This document shows, piece by piece, positions 46,151 to 55,451 of a stretch of 64,000 nt of DNA (positions are counted from its first letter, which is position 1; every line of letters starts with the position of its first letter). Source of the stretch: Nesterenkonia halotolerans (GTDB lineage Bacteria > Actinomycetota > Actinomycetes > Actinomycetales > Micrococcaceae); NCBI RefSeq assembly GCF_014874065.1, contig NZ_JADBEE010000001.1, positions 186,001 through 250,000 on the forward strand, in the 5' to 3' direction. The notes under the pieces were generated by a model that was given only the letters and a program-made list of their open reading frames with translations, had not been told where the DNA came from and ran no database searches. The translations under genes and the position numbers were made by a program.

Positions 46151-49090
46151 ATGTCGACGTCAACACGATTTCTCGGCAGGCAGTCTGAGCTCGAAGTGAT
46201 CGCGGCGGCGGCGGAGGCCGTTCACACCTCCGTCGCCCCGCGCTTCCTGCTCATCGAAGGCCCGCCAGGAGTGGGGAAGACCTCGTTGCTCAACGAGGCG
46301 GTCTCTCGCCTGCCCGGATGGTCCAGAGCCAACGTCTACCTCGACCCCGCAGACCGGGAGATTCCGGGGTATGCCGCCACGCACCTGTTGCGGAAGCCGC
46401 AGCGTTACCGGGCGCCCTGCGACGTGGAGGAGCTCGCCGCCCTGGTTCAGGAGCAGGCGGACGCCATCACCGAGCCGGTGGTCCTGGTCATCGAGGACAT
46501 GCAATGGGTCGACCCGCTCTCCTCGGATGTGATCTTCCAGACCCTCCGCGAGATCGAAGATATTCCGATGCTCTCGATGGTCACGGCGCGCACCACCAGG
46601 CGCCCCGAGATGCACCGGCTCATCCGTTTCACGGAGACCGCCGGCGAGGCGCTGCGCATCGTCCTGGAGCCCTTCACCCGGTCTGAGGTCCGTGACCTGC
46701 TCCAGGAGCACACCGGGCTGCCGATCAGCAGCAACGTGGCAGCGCGGGTCCACGATGTCACAGGGGGCTTTCCCTCCTATCTCAACCACGTGATCGACCG
46801 GCTCACCACCCTCGATGACGCGATCACCGCCGACGCGCTGCAGGCGGCGCTGCGGGAGCTGGACCGCGGAGAGGGTCCAGCCGAGGCGCAGCGACTGCTG
46901 ATCAGTCAGGTCTTCCACGAGACCACTGAGGACGTCCAGCAGATGCTTGCCCTGCTGGCACTGGCGCGCTACCCGCTTTCGGTCCACGAGATGAGCACGC
47001 TGTTGGGGGTTGAGTCCGTCGACGTTCAGGCTCTGCGAGATTCAAGCCTGGTGACCGAGGCGATGACCTCTGGACGATTCTCCGTGAAGTACAAGGTCTT
47101 TGAGCGCTGCCTGGTCGCGGATCTGAACCGTGAACTTCGCGTGGATCTGCAGATGCGGCTTTCCCGGGTCGAGTCTGGCATCGCCTCCGCGCGGCACCGT
47201 GCGGGAGCTGTGCTGCTGGACCCGGGGGTGGAGGAACCTGCGGAGACGGTTGAAGCGCTGGTCCAGGCGGCCCGGGCCGCCAGCCGGATCGGAGACACTG
47301 CGCAGGCGCTCGAGCTGAGCAGACTGGCCTTCGAAGTCGACCGCTCCGGCAGCACGCTTGAAAGCCTCAGCTTCGCCGCGATGCGCGCCGGGACCAAGAT
47401 CGATGTGGACGCCACCGTCAGCTGGGCGCAGAGCCACGAGGTGCACCCAGTGCTCCGTCGGGGGATACTGGCGCGCGAAAGTCTCATCCGTGGTGACCTC
47501 GAGGCCGCGCTCGGATTTCTTGCCGGTGGAGTGGACCTCGACGCGGCGACGCCCAAGGCTCTGCTCTGCTATGCAGACACCGTGCTGCAGGCCTCGCGCA
47601 CGTCCGGGCTGCGGGGCTCCTACTGGCATCTGCTCAACATTGCGGCGCGCACGGTGCAGGCCCTGTTGCAGCTCGAGGGCCGGATCCAGGCCGACGACCC
47701 GGATGTGCACACCAGAATCGCCACTCCCGAGCAGCTGTTGGCGGAGACCCGTGGCCTGCGCGTGAGTCTGCAGCTGTGGCAGTCGCTGGAGGGGATCGAG
47801 GACGCCCAGCCCCAGTACTTCTCCCACGAGGTCCAGAAGCTCCTCGATGAGGTGCGAATGGTGCCCGGCACTGAGTCTGCCCAGATGGCGCTGCTGGTGG
47901 CCCGTGGATCGGTGCTGCGCACTGCAGGCCACCCGTCGGAGGCCTACGCGGACCTGGTCACCGCGATCGAGAACTGGCCTGGCCGCAACCGGCGGGCGCT
48001 GGCCTACGCACAGGTGCATATGACCTACCTCTTGTTCGAGGCAGGACTGTGGTCGGAGGCGCAGCTCCTTGCCGAGTCGGCCGCCTCGGAAGTCCTCGAC
48101 ATCAGCGAGGACAACGTCGCACCCGTGGCGTTCAACGCGGTGCATCTGGTGCCTGCCGCCCGCGGACACCGTGAAGCGCAGAGCTGGTCCTTCGATCTGC
48201 GCGCCCATGTGGGACGGGTGACCGACACGAGTCTGGGACACGCCGGACGTGGGTATGTGGACGCCTGGGCCGCCACCGCGGCCCAGGACCACGAGAAGGT
48301 GGTCAACAGCATCCTGGGAATGCACGTCGAGTTGAGCACCTGGTCGCGTGCAGCGACCTCGACAGTTCTGCTGGGCCGCTCCCTGCTGCACAGTGGAAGG
48401 GCGCAGGCGCTGCCCGCGCTGATCACCAAGGTGCGCGCCGACGAGCATTCCTCCGTCCCACACCGCGACTATGTCCTGCGGCACCTCCGCGGACTCGCCG
48501 CCCTGGGCGCTGGCAAGCACGCCGCCGCTCACGAGCATCTGATCGCTGCCATGTCCGTGATCACGGCACTTCCCGGCCTGAAATCGGCTCACGTCCCAGG
48601 GGACGGCGGAGCCCTGAGCATCTACCGGGGCCTGCTGGCTCTGGACCTCGGGCACTGCGTGGTCCAGGGGCTGGACACGTTGCAGGACAAGGCGGACGAG
48701 GCCGCAGAATCAGTGCTCTGGGCGGCCTCGATGTTCCAGGGCTGCGGCGCAGAGGGGCTCTTTCATCAGGCCGATGAGATCTTCCGCACCCTGCGCAAGG
48801 TGACCGCGGGACAGGCCCCCCAGGAACGACCACGACTGGTCGACCTGCCCGAGGGACTCAGCTCCAAAGCGCGGTTTGCTCTGACGGCACTCACCACGAG
48901 AGAGCGAGAGATCGCGCTGATGGTCGGTCAAAGCTTGACGAACAAGGATGTCGCCGAGGAACTCGTGCTCTCCGTTCGCACCGTGGAGTATCACGTGGCC
49001 AATGCTCTGGGAAAGCTCGGGCTGGACTCTCGTCACGCGCTGCGGCGGATGCTGCAGCTCGAGGACGAAGACGACCTGCGCACCGCATAA
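46151..49090 (+). CDS. LuxR-family regulator with AAA ATPase domain (LAL type)
   Basis: 979 residues. The N-terminal STAND-type ATPase has Walker A GPPGVGKTS (37-45) and a Walker B region VVLVIEDMQWVD (about 108-119). A long helical repeat region (about 350-880) would serve as sensor or scaffold. The C-terminal HTH is of LuxR type: TTREREIALMVGQSLTNKDVAEELVLSVRTVEYHVANALGKLG (about 915-957, quoted in parts). Placed just before the exopolysaccharide operon on the same strand with its own structured leader, it is a good candidate for its activator; that link is inferred from position. The inducer is unknown. Confidence 0.88.
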   Translation: MSTSTRFLGRQSELEVIAAAAEAVHTSVAPRFLLIEGPPGVGKTSLLNEAVSRLPGWSRANVYLDPADREIPGYAATHLLRKPQRYRAPCDVEELAALVQEQADAITEPVVLVIEDMQWVDPLSSDVIFQTLREIEDIPMLSMVTARTTRRPEMHRLIRFTETAGEALRIVLEPFTRSEVRDLLQEHTGLPISSNVAARVHDVTGGFPSYLNHVIDRLTTLDDAITADALQAALRELDRGEGPAEAQRLLISQVFHETTEDVQQMLALLALARYPLSVHEMSTLLGVESVDVQALRDSSLVTEAMTSGRFSVKYKVFERCLVADLNRELRVDLQMRLSRVESGIASARHRAGAVLLDPGVEEPAETVEALVQAARAASRIGDTAQALELSRLAFEVDRSGSTLESLSFAAMRAGTKIDVDATVSWAQSHEVHPVLRRGILARESLIRGDLEAALGFLAGGVDLDAATPKALLCYADTVLQASRTSGLRGSYWHLLNIAARTVQALLQLEGRIQADDPDVHTRIATPEQLLAETRGLRVSLQLWQSLEGIEDAQPQYFSHEVQKLLDEVRMVPGTESAQMALLVARGSVLRTAGHPSEAYADLVTAIENWPGRNRRALAYAQVHMTYLLFEAGLWSEAQLLAESAASEVLDISEDNVAPVAFNAVHLVPAARGHREAQSWSFDLRAHVGRVTDTSLGHAGRGYVDAWAATAAQDHEKVVNSILGMHVELSTWSRAATSTVLLGRSLLHSGRAQALPALITKVRADEHSSVPHRDYVLRHLRGLAALGAGKHAAAHEHLIAAMSVITALPGLKSAHVPGDGGALSIYRGLLALDLGHCVVQGLDTLQDKADEAAESVLWAASMFQGCGAEGLFHQADEIFRTLRKVTAGQAPQERPRLVDLPEGLSSKARFALTALTTREREIALMVGQSLTNKDVAEELVLSVRTVEYHVANALGKLGLDSRHALRRMLQLEDEDDLRTA

Positions 49091-49142
49091 CCCCCTGTGA
49101 GTGGCCTGTGTCACATCTCCAGGTCATCCACCACGGGGAATC

Positions 49143-49158
49143 ACGGGGGTTCCCCCGT
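49143..49158. terminator. G/C hairpin between the LuxR-type gene and the polysaccharide operon
   Basis: ACGGGGG (49143-49149) and CCCCCGT (49152-49158) around TT. It lies 52 bases after the LuxR-type stop and could be a terminator (no T-run). The remaining part of 49091-49302 holds the promoter of the polysaccharide operon but nothing I can define; TGTGA...TCACA at 49096-49115 has too wide a spacer for a CRP-type site. Confidence 0.45.
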
Positions 49159-49302
49159 AGTCGGTGCGGGGGTTCCTTCACCACCGTGATGCGCAGTGTC
49201 AACTTGCACCTAGCGTGAGCCACACACCGAGATGGTCGCCTCTCCGTTCCAGGGGCTTCCTGCCCGGTGACTTCTGACCACGCACCGGGAAAGTTGTCAC
49301 AC

Positions 49303-50832
49303 ATGAACATGCAAGACTACCTGCGCATCTGCCGTCGGCGATGGGCCATCATCCTTCTCACTCTGGTCCTCGCCGTCATCGGCGCAGCGGCCACCTACCC
49401 ATTTCAGCCGATCAGCTATGCCTCGACGACCAAGGTCTTCGTCTCGGCCTCCAGCGGGACAGATCTGGCGCAGCTGCAGCAGGGCAGTTCATTCGCGGAA
49501 CAGCGCGCTGCCACCTACGCCGATCTGGTCAACACCCCCGCTGTGCTGGGCCCCGTGGTGCAGATGCTGGACCTGTCGACATCGCCCTCCGCGCTGGCAG
49601 ACGACGTCGAGGCCCAGGCCCTCGCGGACACCACACTGCTGGAGATCACTGCCACCGCAGGGTCGGCCCAGCAGGCGGCAGACATCGCCGACGCCGTCGT
49701 CGAGAGTCTGCAGAATGTGGTCGACGAGATCGAGACCTCGGTCGAAGGCACCTCCGCGGGTGACCCGGGGATCATGGATCTCGCTGTTGTCCAGGCCGCT
49801 CAAGTGCCGACCACCCCGCAGGGCCCGCGGCTCGATCTCACGTTGGGAGTGGGGTTCGCGATCGGCCTCATCCTGGGCATCGGGCTGGCTTTCCTGCGCG
49901 AGGCGCTGGACACCTCGATCCGCCGTCCCGAGGACTTCGCCCCGCTCACCGTGGCACCGCTGCTGGGCGTGACGCGACGTGAGGGCGGAGGTCGTGAGGC
50001 TCGCCGGCGCAAGGGCCGCGGAACCGCAGACACCGCCGCGGCATTCCGAGAGATGCGCATGCGACTGCGATTCGGCGAGTCCTTCAGCTCGCCCAGCTCC
50101 TATGTCATCACCAGTTCCGTGGAGGGGGAGGGGCGGACCACAGTGGCCGTCAATCTCGCTCGGTCGCTGGCGGACGGCGGACGGAAGACGCTGCTCATCG
50201 GTGCGGACTTCGAGAACCCTGATCTCGCCGACTGGCTTGAGATGGGCGCGGAGAGTGGGGAGACCGGAGGCCTGCGGGACGTGCTCGGAGGTGCCGTCTA
50301 TCTGGAGGATGTCATCATCTCCGGGGTGGAGGAGGGACTCGACGTCATCCTTCCCGGAGCCCGTGTGGACCAGAGCATGGAACCCGCCAGCGTGGAGAAG
50401 GTTCAGGCGCTTCTGGAGGCCTGTGCCGAGAGCTATGACGTGACCATCATCGACACCCCTGCCCTGCTCTCGGTCTCCGACGCCGCGCTGCTCGCGCAGA
50501 TCACCACTGGGGTGATCGTGGTCACCCGCTATGGCACCGCTACTCGGGCCCAGCTCGCCACCAGCTTCGAGCTGCTGGCCCGCGCTCGGGCACGAGTCGT
50601 CGGGCTGGTGCTGGCGGGCGTACCGATGCGCGGGCCGGACAGCCTGCAGGAGCGCCGACAGCGTCCATCGCGCCACACCCGTGGCGAGGTCGAACCCGCG
50701 GCCAGCCAACGACTGGCAGCTCCGGACCCCATGCCATCCGGACCGCGCAGGCTTTCTGACACTGAATCCCATGCCTCGACAGCCGAGGCCCGGAAGAGCC
50801 GAGTCGTCGTACTTCCTCAGGAGAGGGGGTGA
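49303..50832 (+). CDS. Wzz/tyrosine-kinase-like polysaccharide co-polymerase with degenerate ATP site
   Basis: 509 residues. The N-terminal Wzz domain has two membrane helices (about residues 14-33 and 178-200, VGFAIGLILGIGLAFL) and would set chain length of the exopolysaccharide. The C-terminal domain aligns with bacterial tyrosine kinases, but the Walker A lysine is replaced: SSVEGEGRTTVAVNLA, where GKT is expected. The Walker A' motif, normally DxDxR, reads LLIGADFENP, and no tyrosine cluster exists at the C-terminus. Walker B IIDTPALLSVSDA is kept. So it is probably a pseudokinase whose ATP binding, if any, is altered. Start chosen at ATG 49303; the frame is open to 49267. Confidence 0.85.
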   Translation: MNMQDYLRICRRRWAIILLTLVLAVIGAAATYPFQPISYASTTKVFVSASSGTDLAQLQQGSSFAEQRAATYADLVNTPAVLGPVVQMLDLSTSPSALADDVEAQALADTTLLEITATAGSAQQAADIADAVVESLQNVVDEIETSVEGTSAGDPGIMDLAVVQAAQVPTTPQGPRLDLTLGVGFAIGLILGIGLAFLREALDTSIRRPEDFAPLTVAPLLGVTRREGGGREARRRKGRGTADTAAAFREMRMRLRFGESFSSPSSYVITSSVEGEGRTTVAVNLARSLADGGRKTLLIGADFENPDLADWLEMGAESGETGGLRDVLGGAVYLEDVIISGVEEGLDVILPGARVDQSMEPASVEKVQALLEACAESYDVTIIDTPALLSVSDAALLAQITTGVIVVTRYGTATRAQLATSFELLARARARVVGLVLAGVPMRGPDSLQERRQRPSRHTRGEVEPAASQRLAAPDPMPSGPRRLSDTESHASTAEARKSRVVVLPQERG

Positions 50833-50841
50833 TCCGCGCCC

Positions 50842-52098
50842 GTGCCGAGGTATTGGCCGACCGTTCCGCTGCGCCCAACCCCAGCCGCCGGGGCACGCAC
50901 GCACGAGGTCGAGATTCCGGTCTGGCTGCAGCGCCTGCTGTATCTGGTGCTCCTGGGGAGCGCCCTGGTCAGCGTCGTCTACGTGGGCGAGTTCTCACCG
51001 CTTCCGATGACCGCAATCCTCGACGCCTGGATTCTGCTGCTCGCCGCCTGGATCTTCATCCGCGGAAGGATCATCGCACCCCTGATGCTGCTGATCCTGG
51101 CCGCGTACATCGGCACCCGGATCGTCGGGGCGCTCCTCGAACAGCCACCGCTCGAGGATCTGCTTCAGGCGCATCGCTGGTTGGTGTATCTCGTCGTGTT
51201 CGCCATGGCGCGTGGCCACTGCTGGAGTCGCACGGACCTGCTCCACAAGCTGGCGTGGTGGCTGATCTCTCTGGCGACCCTCAAGTCTCTTCTCACTGCA
51301 GCGTTGGTCGGCCCGAATCAGCGCCCGGGGCTCTTCCTGGAGAACAACTTTGAACTGGCTCTGTTCACGGCGCTGGCAGCGGTCGTCCACCGACAGAACG
51401 CACCCCATCGGTTCTGGATGGTCGTGCTGTTGGGCGTGCTCACGGTGCTCTCCGGCTCTCGCAGCGGGGCGCTGACCTACGTCGTTCTCGTGGTCTATGC
51501 GCTGTGGAGCACTCGCACCTCGGATGTGTTCCTGAAGTACCTGGCCGGACTGCTGCCTCTGGCAGCCGCCGCCCTGCCGTGGGTGGTCTTCCAGGCACGC
51601 GCTGCTGAGTCCCAGGTCATCGACCGGGTCCAGTTCTTTGAGGTGCTGCAGGGGGAGACCGCACATTGGGGCTGGGCCGAGCGGATCTATGGAACCCCGC
51701 CGATCACGCCGCTCTCGGCCGGCGCCTGTGAACAGCTCTCCTACTACGAGCGGCTGTTCTCCTCGGTCGGGGATGGTCAGTGCTATTCGGTGATCCTGCA
51801 CTCTTTCGCCATGCGCCTCTACTACGACGGCGGTGTGTTGGCGCTGCTGCTCGCGCTGATCGTCCCCGTCGTCGTCATGCGCATGTCGCGTGTCTCCGGG
51901 ACGTTGGTCATCGTGCTGATGGCCATTGCGACGATCAACAGCCTCTCGGTCAGCGGACTGAACAATCCCTATGTGGCCCTGCCGATCCTTCTGGCAGTGC
52001 TGACCGCCCCGAATCTGGGACGCATGACGCCTCGGCCGGAGGCTGCTCGAGAATCTCCGCAACAACCGTTCGTCCCGCTTGAAGGAGCCTTCCGATGA
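50842..52098 (+). CDS. O-antigen ligase/polymerase-like membrane protein (Wzy type)
   Basis: 418 residues with about ten transmembrane helices, e.g. LLYLVLLGSALVSVVYVG and FWMVVLLGVLTVLSGSRSG. The SGSRSG loop in the middle and a large periplasmic loop between about residues 255 and 320 are typical of Wzy/WaaL polymerases. It would join repeat units outside the membrane. Start GTG 50842, 10 bases after the upstream gene. Its stop overlaps the next ATG as ATGA. Between the chain-length regulator and glycosyltransferases, which supports the assignment. Confidence 0.82.
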   Translation: MPRYWPTVPLRPTPAAGARTHEVEIPVWLQRLLYLVLLGSALVSVVYVGEFSPLPMTAILDAWILLLAAWIFIRGRIIAPLMLLILAAYIGTRIVGALLEQPPLEDLLQAHRWLVYLVVFAMARGHCWSRTDLLHKLAWWLISLATLKSLLTAALVGPNQRPGLFLENNFELALFTALAAVVHRQNAPHRFWMVVLLGVLTVLSGSRSGALTYVVLVVYALWSTRTSDVFLKYLAGLLPLAAAALPWVVFQARAAESQVIDRVQFFEVLQGETAHWGWAERIYGTPPITPLSAGACEQLSYYERLFSSVGDGQCYSVILHSFAMRLYYDGGVLALLLALIVPVVVMRMSRVSGTLVIVLMAIATINSLSVSGLNNPYVALPILLAVLTAPNLGRMTPRPEAARESPQQPFVPLEGAFR

Positions 52099-52922
52099 CC
52101 GCAATCCCCACCGTCGAGGTCCCGCTGCTGGGAGTGCGTGTCTCTCCGCTGCGACGGCAGGAACTGCTGCGCCACATCCAGACTGCCGTGCACGAGCGTC
52201 GCCGAATGGTGGTCGCAGGTCACAATCTCCACTCGGTGTACCTCTGGCACCATCTTCCTGATGTACGTGACTTCTATGCCCGCGCCGGTGCTGTGATCAT
52301 CGACGGCATGCCCCTGCTGGCGCTGTTGCGGTTCTGGCCTGGAGAGCCCCGCGGGAGGACGCAGCCTGATCAGGCTGCACCTGTCCAGGACCATCCACGG
52401 AGCCCCGTCGCGGCGGAGTCATCGGTCACGTGGAGCACAGAACATCGACTCGGATCCACCGATTGGTTGGGCGGGCTGACCGAACTGGCCAACATCTCGC
52501 GCGTCACTGCCCTCGGCGGCACCATTGAAGCGGCCGCCGCAGCGCAGGAGTACTTCGAATCCCTCGACAGCCATATCTCCTGGCAGTCCATTCCCGCGGA
52601 CCCTTGGCGGGACGAGCATCTGGTCACCGTGATCGAACACATTCGTGCTCACGATCCCCAGGTGCTGCTCATCGGGATGGGCATGCCGCTTCAGGAACGG
52701 ATCGCGGATGAGCTTTCCGGCCGGCTGGGTGTTCCCGTGATCGCCACCGTCGGGGGAGCACTGGACCAGCTCGGTGGCGTTCAGGCGCTTGCCCCTCGCC
52801 AGGTCGGTGCCTGGGGATTCGAATGGCTGTGGCGCCTGGCCTCAGATCCGCGTCGTCTCAGCGGCCGTTACCTGCTGGAGCCCGTCAAGCTGGCGGCCCT
52901 GTTGATGAGGAGACCACGATGA
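52095..52922 (+). CDS. WecG/TagA/CpsF-family glycosyltransferase
   Basis: 275-residue glycosyltransferase of GT26 type. Conserved: NLHSVYLWHHLPDVRDFYARAGAVIIDGMPLL at about 40-75 with the catalytic aspartate in DGMP, then VTALGGTIEAAAAAQEYF and PQVLLIGMGMPLQERIADEL, ending VGAWGFEWLWRLASDPRRL. Such enzymes add N-acetylmannosamine or related sugars to lipid-linked intermediates. An insert near residue 80-115 (EPRGRTQPDQAAP...) is unusual. Overlaps both neighbours by four bases (ATGA). Confidence 0.88.
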   Translation: MTAIPTVEVPLLGVRVSPLRRQELLRHIQTAVHERRRMVVAGHNLHSVYLWHHLPDVRDFYARAGAVIIDGMPLLALLRFWPGEPRGRTQPDQAAPVQDHPRSPVAAESSVTWSTEHRLGSTDWLGGLTELANISRVTALGGTIEAAAAAQEYFESLDSHISWQSIPADPWRDEHLVTVIEHIRAHDPQVLLIGMGMPLQERIADELSGRLGVPVIATVGGALDQLGGVQALAPRQVGAWGFEWLWRLASDPRRLSGRYLLEPVKLAALLMRRPR

Positions 52923-53881
52923 CCGCGGCCCCGCTTCCGCTGATGAGTTCCGCCGCAGATGCGCCGACCCTCGATTACCGAGCGCTGCACCGGCGTTCCC
53001 CACGACGCCGAGACACGCTGACGGCGGTCATTCCCACGGTGGGTCGGATCACTCTGAAGCGCGCGGTTCGCTCGGTGCTCCGGCAGACCGTCCCGGTCAC
53101 TGCGCTGGTCGTTCTGGATCGACCCGAGAGGGAAGCGCAGGTGCAGAGGCTCTTGATGGGTCTGCCGCATGTGCTGGTTCTCACCTCGGGGGGTCTCGGG
53201 GCGGCGGCAGCACGCAACCTCGGAGTCCAGACAGCTGAAACCACCCACGTCGCGTTCCTCGATGACGACGACGAGTGGGTCGCAGAAAAGTCAGCCCTGC
53301 AGCTCGCCCATGCAGCGAAAGACACTCTGCTCAGCTCACGATCACTGCTCGTCGGCTCCTCGAGCAGAGTGGTCCCTGAGCAGCTCTACCGTCAGTCTGA
53401 TCTGGCGGCCACGGGTGTGATCGACTACGTCTTGGATCGCTCGACGCTTCGACTGCGTCGGAATTTCATACAAGCATCCTCCTTGATGTGTCACCGGGAG
53501 GTCGCACTCACCGTGCCGTGGGACGAGGAACTGACCCGGCAGGAAGACTGGGACTGGGTGCGAAGGATGGACGCGTCCGGACAACGGCTTCGGATGCTTC
53601 CTGAGGTTCTCGTGCGGGTCCACCAGGGGAGCCAGGGGTCCCTGTCTCGAACACCGGACTGGCGGGCAAGCGCGGAATGGGTCAACTCACTGGGAAGCCA
53701 GGTCTCGGACCAGGCCCGGGCAGACTTCCTGACCTCCGTGGTGGCCCGAGACGCGTTCGCCTCACGGGCGTGGTTCGCAGGTGCTCGTCACCTGACGCGC
53801 GGCCTGAAGGCGCGTGCGCACCCTGCCGCCGTCGTCGTGGGTCTCTCGGGTGTCATGCGGGCGGTCAACCGTGGAACCTGA
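52919..53881 (+). CDS. Family 2 glycosyltransferase
   Basis: 320 residues. GT-A fold signature: TAVIPTVGRITLKRAVRSVLRQT near residue 38, GGLGAAAARNLGVQ and the DDDDEW motif (DxD) near residue 115-122, and a later ..RQEDWDWVRRM with acidic acceptor-site residues. It would add a sugar to the exopolysaccharide repeat unit on the cytoplasmic side. ATG 52919 overlaps the previous stop (ATGA). The last bases overlap the start of the flippase gene. Confidence 0.88.
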   Translation: MTAAPLPLMSSAADAPTLDYRALHRRSPRRRDTLTAVIPTVGRITLKRAVRSVLRQTVPVTALVVLDRPEREAQVQRLLMGLPHVLVLTSGGLGAAAARNLGVQTAETTHVAFLDDDDEWVAEKSALQLAHAAKDTLLSSRSLLVGSSSRVVPEQLYRQSDLAATGVIDYVLDRSTLRLRRNFIQASSLMCHREVALTVPWDEELTRQEDWDWVRRMDASGQRLRMLPEVLVRVHQGSQGSLSRTPDWRASAEWVNSLGSQVSDQARADFLTSVVARDAFASRAWFAGARHLTRGLKARAHPAAVVVGLSGVMRAVNRGT

Positions 53882-55391
53882 ACCCACGGTCACCGCACAG
53901 CGCGCAGACACGGTGAGACCGGAACGGGCGGAGTCAGCCGAGCCGTTGAAGCAGCGCAGCTGGACGACCATGTTGCTGCGCACCGCCGGCATGCGTGCCG
54001 CTGTGCTGCCGATCAGCGGAGCCTGCGCCCTGACAAGCGCAGGGCTCACCGTGCAGTACGCCGGGGTGCTGGCCTTCGGTTTCATCATCATGATCGCGCA
54101 GCTGCAGATCGCCCTTCCGTTCGCGGATCTGGGACTCGGGGCCGCCGTGGCACGGGCGGTGGCACGGGCCGGCAAGGGTCGTGAATCGGTGGCCGAGGTT
54201 CGGATTCTGGTCCGGCGGACCGCTCTGGTGCTGGGCGCGGTGGGTATCGGCGGAACGGCAGCGGCGACCCTCGCAGGCGTCTGCGGACTCTGGTCGACCT
54301 TCTTCCGCGTCCCGGATGGACTGGGGCCCCAGGTGGATCTCGTGATGAGCCTCGTGCTCTGCATCTTCTTCATGGGTCTCCCGATGGGCTTGGCGGCCCG
54401 GGTGCTGATGGGACGAGACCGCACGGACCTGCTTGTCCTGCTCGGACTGATCCCTCCTATCGGGAACCTTCTGCTGGTGCTGCTTCTCGTCGAACTCGAG
54501 GTTGCTCCCATCTGGCTTGCGGTGGGACTGCCGCTGAGCACCGTGACGTATGTGGCGATCTGCGCCTCACTTGCCTTCCTGCACCCTCGGATCGGGCTCA
54601 AGGGTCTCTATGCCGAGCGAGCCGATGATCAGCGCGAGCACAGCGTCGCCTCAGAACAGAGGTTCTTCGTGGCCGTGCGGCTGATTCTCATCGGAGGCCT
54701 GCCTGTGCTCCTCGCCATGGCAGGGCGGGCGCTCTCAGAACAACACGGACGGCTGGTGCTGGCGAGGGTGGCTACTGCTGCCGACGTGAGTGAATACGCC
54801 ATGGCCCTTCAGCTCTACATGCCGGTCTATTCCGTGCTCTTCATGTCCGCGATGGTGCTCTGGCCTCGATTCGCCGTCGACCCGGACATCGGACTGTGGC
54901 GGCGAGCCAATGCGATGTTCTTCGGACTGGGTCTCGCGGCTGCCATGGGTTTTGCTCTGCTGACCCGCCCGGTCTCGAACCTGGTCACCGGCGGCGACCT
55001 CGTACCCTCCTGGGGCGTCGTCCTGGGGATGTCCGCCGCGCTCGTGGCGCAGTCGATGTACCTCACTCAGGCGAACCTGCTCACCGATCGACGTGGCTTC
55101 TGGCGTCAGGCCGCCATGTCCCTGACCCTGCTGGCGCTGGTGGTGCCCGGCACCATCCTCGGGGTTCGACTTGGCCTTGGCGCGGCGGCCCCTGGGATCT
55201 CGATGGCCATCGGAGTGCTCGCAGCCGAAGTCATACCGGGCCTGATCATGGCCCACCGAAAGGTCAGCCGACCACCGCAAGACCTCGCACCTCCCGACGC
55301 TGAGCCTGCACCGACTCAGCGCAACCCCGTTCAATCGAAAGGCAACCACCGTGAATCCTCCGTTCTCCAGCCGGTCAGGCCCCACTCCTGA
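53871..55391 (+). CDS. Polysaccharide flippase (Wzx/MVF-like)
   Basis: About 506 residues with some 12-14 transmembrane helices, such as ALTSAGLTVQYAGVLAFGFIIMIAQ and LVVPGTILGVRLGLGAAAPGISMAIG. Motifs and size fit MOP-superfamily exporters that flip undecaprenyl-linked repeat units. The start is uncertain: GTG 53871 overlaps the GT2 gene by 11 bases; an ATG at 53970 is an alternative. The C-terminal 45 residues are hydrophilic. Fits between glycosyltransferases and the priming enzyme of the operon. Confidence 0.85.
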   Translation: MEPEPTVTAQRADTVRPERAESAEPLKQRSWTTMLLRTAGMRAAVLPISGACALTSAGLTVQYAGVLAFGFIIMIAQLQIALPFADLGLGAAVARAVARAGKGRESVAEVRILVRRTALVLGAVGIGGTAAATLAGVCGLWSTFFRVPDGLGPQVDLVMSLVLCIFFMGLPMGLAARVLMGRDRTDLLVLLGLIPPIGNLLLVLLLVELEVAPIWLAVGLPLSTVTYVAICASLAFLHPRIGLKGLYAERADDQREHSVASEQRFFVAVRLILIGGLPVLLAMAGRALSEQHGRLVLARVATAADVSEYAMALQLYMPVYSVLFMSAMVLWPRFAVDPDIGLWRRANAMFFGLGLAAAMGFALLTRPVSNLVTGGDLVPSWGVVLGMSAALVAQSMYLTQANLLTDRRGFWRQAAMSLTLLALVVPGTILGVRLGLGAAAPGISMAIGVLAAEVIPGLIMAHRKVSRPPQDLAPPDAEPAPTQRNPVQSKGNHRESSVLQPVRPHS

Positions 55392-55451
55392 CCTGTTCCA
55401 CCCAGCGACTCGGCTCCTCGTCCTGGCGACGCGAGCTGCAGGGGCATCCTC

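Noticed and set aside
49096..49115. TGTGA...TCACA as a CRP/GlxR site before the polysaccharide operon
   Set aside because: The spacer is ten bases instead of six, so the geometry is wrong; chance in a GC-balanced stretch is likely.
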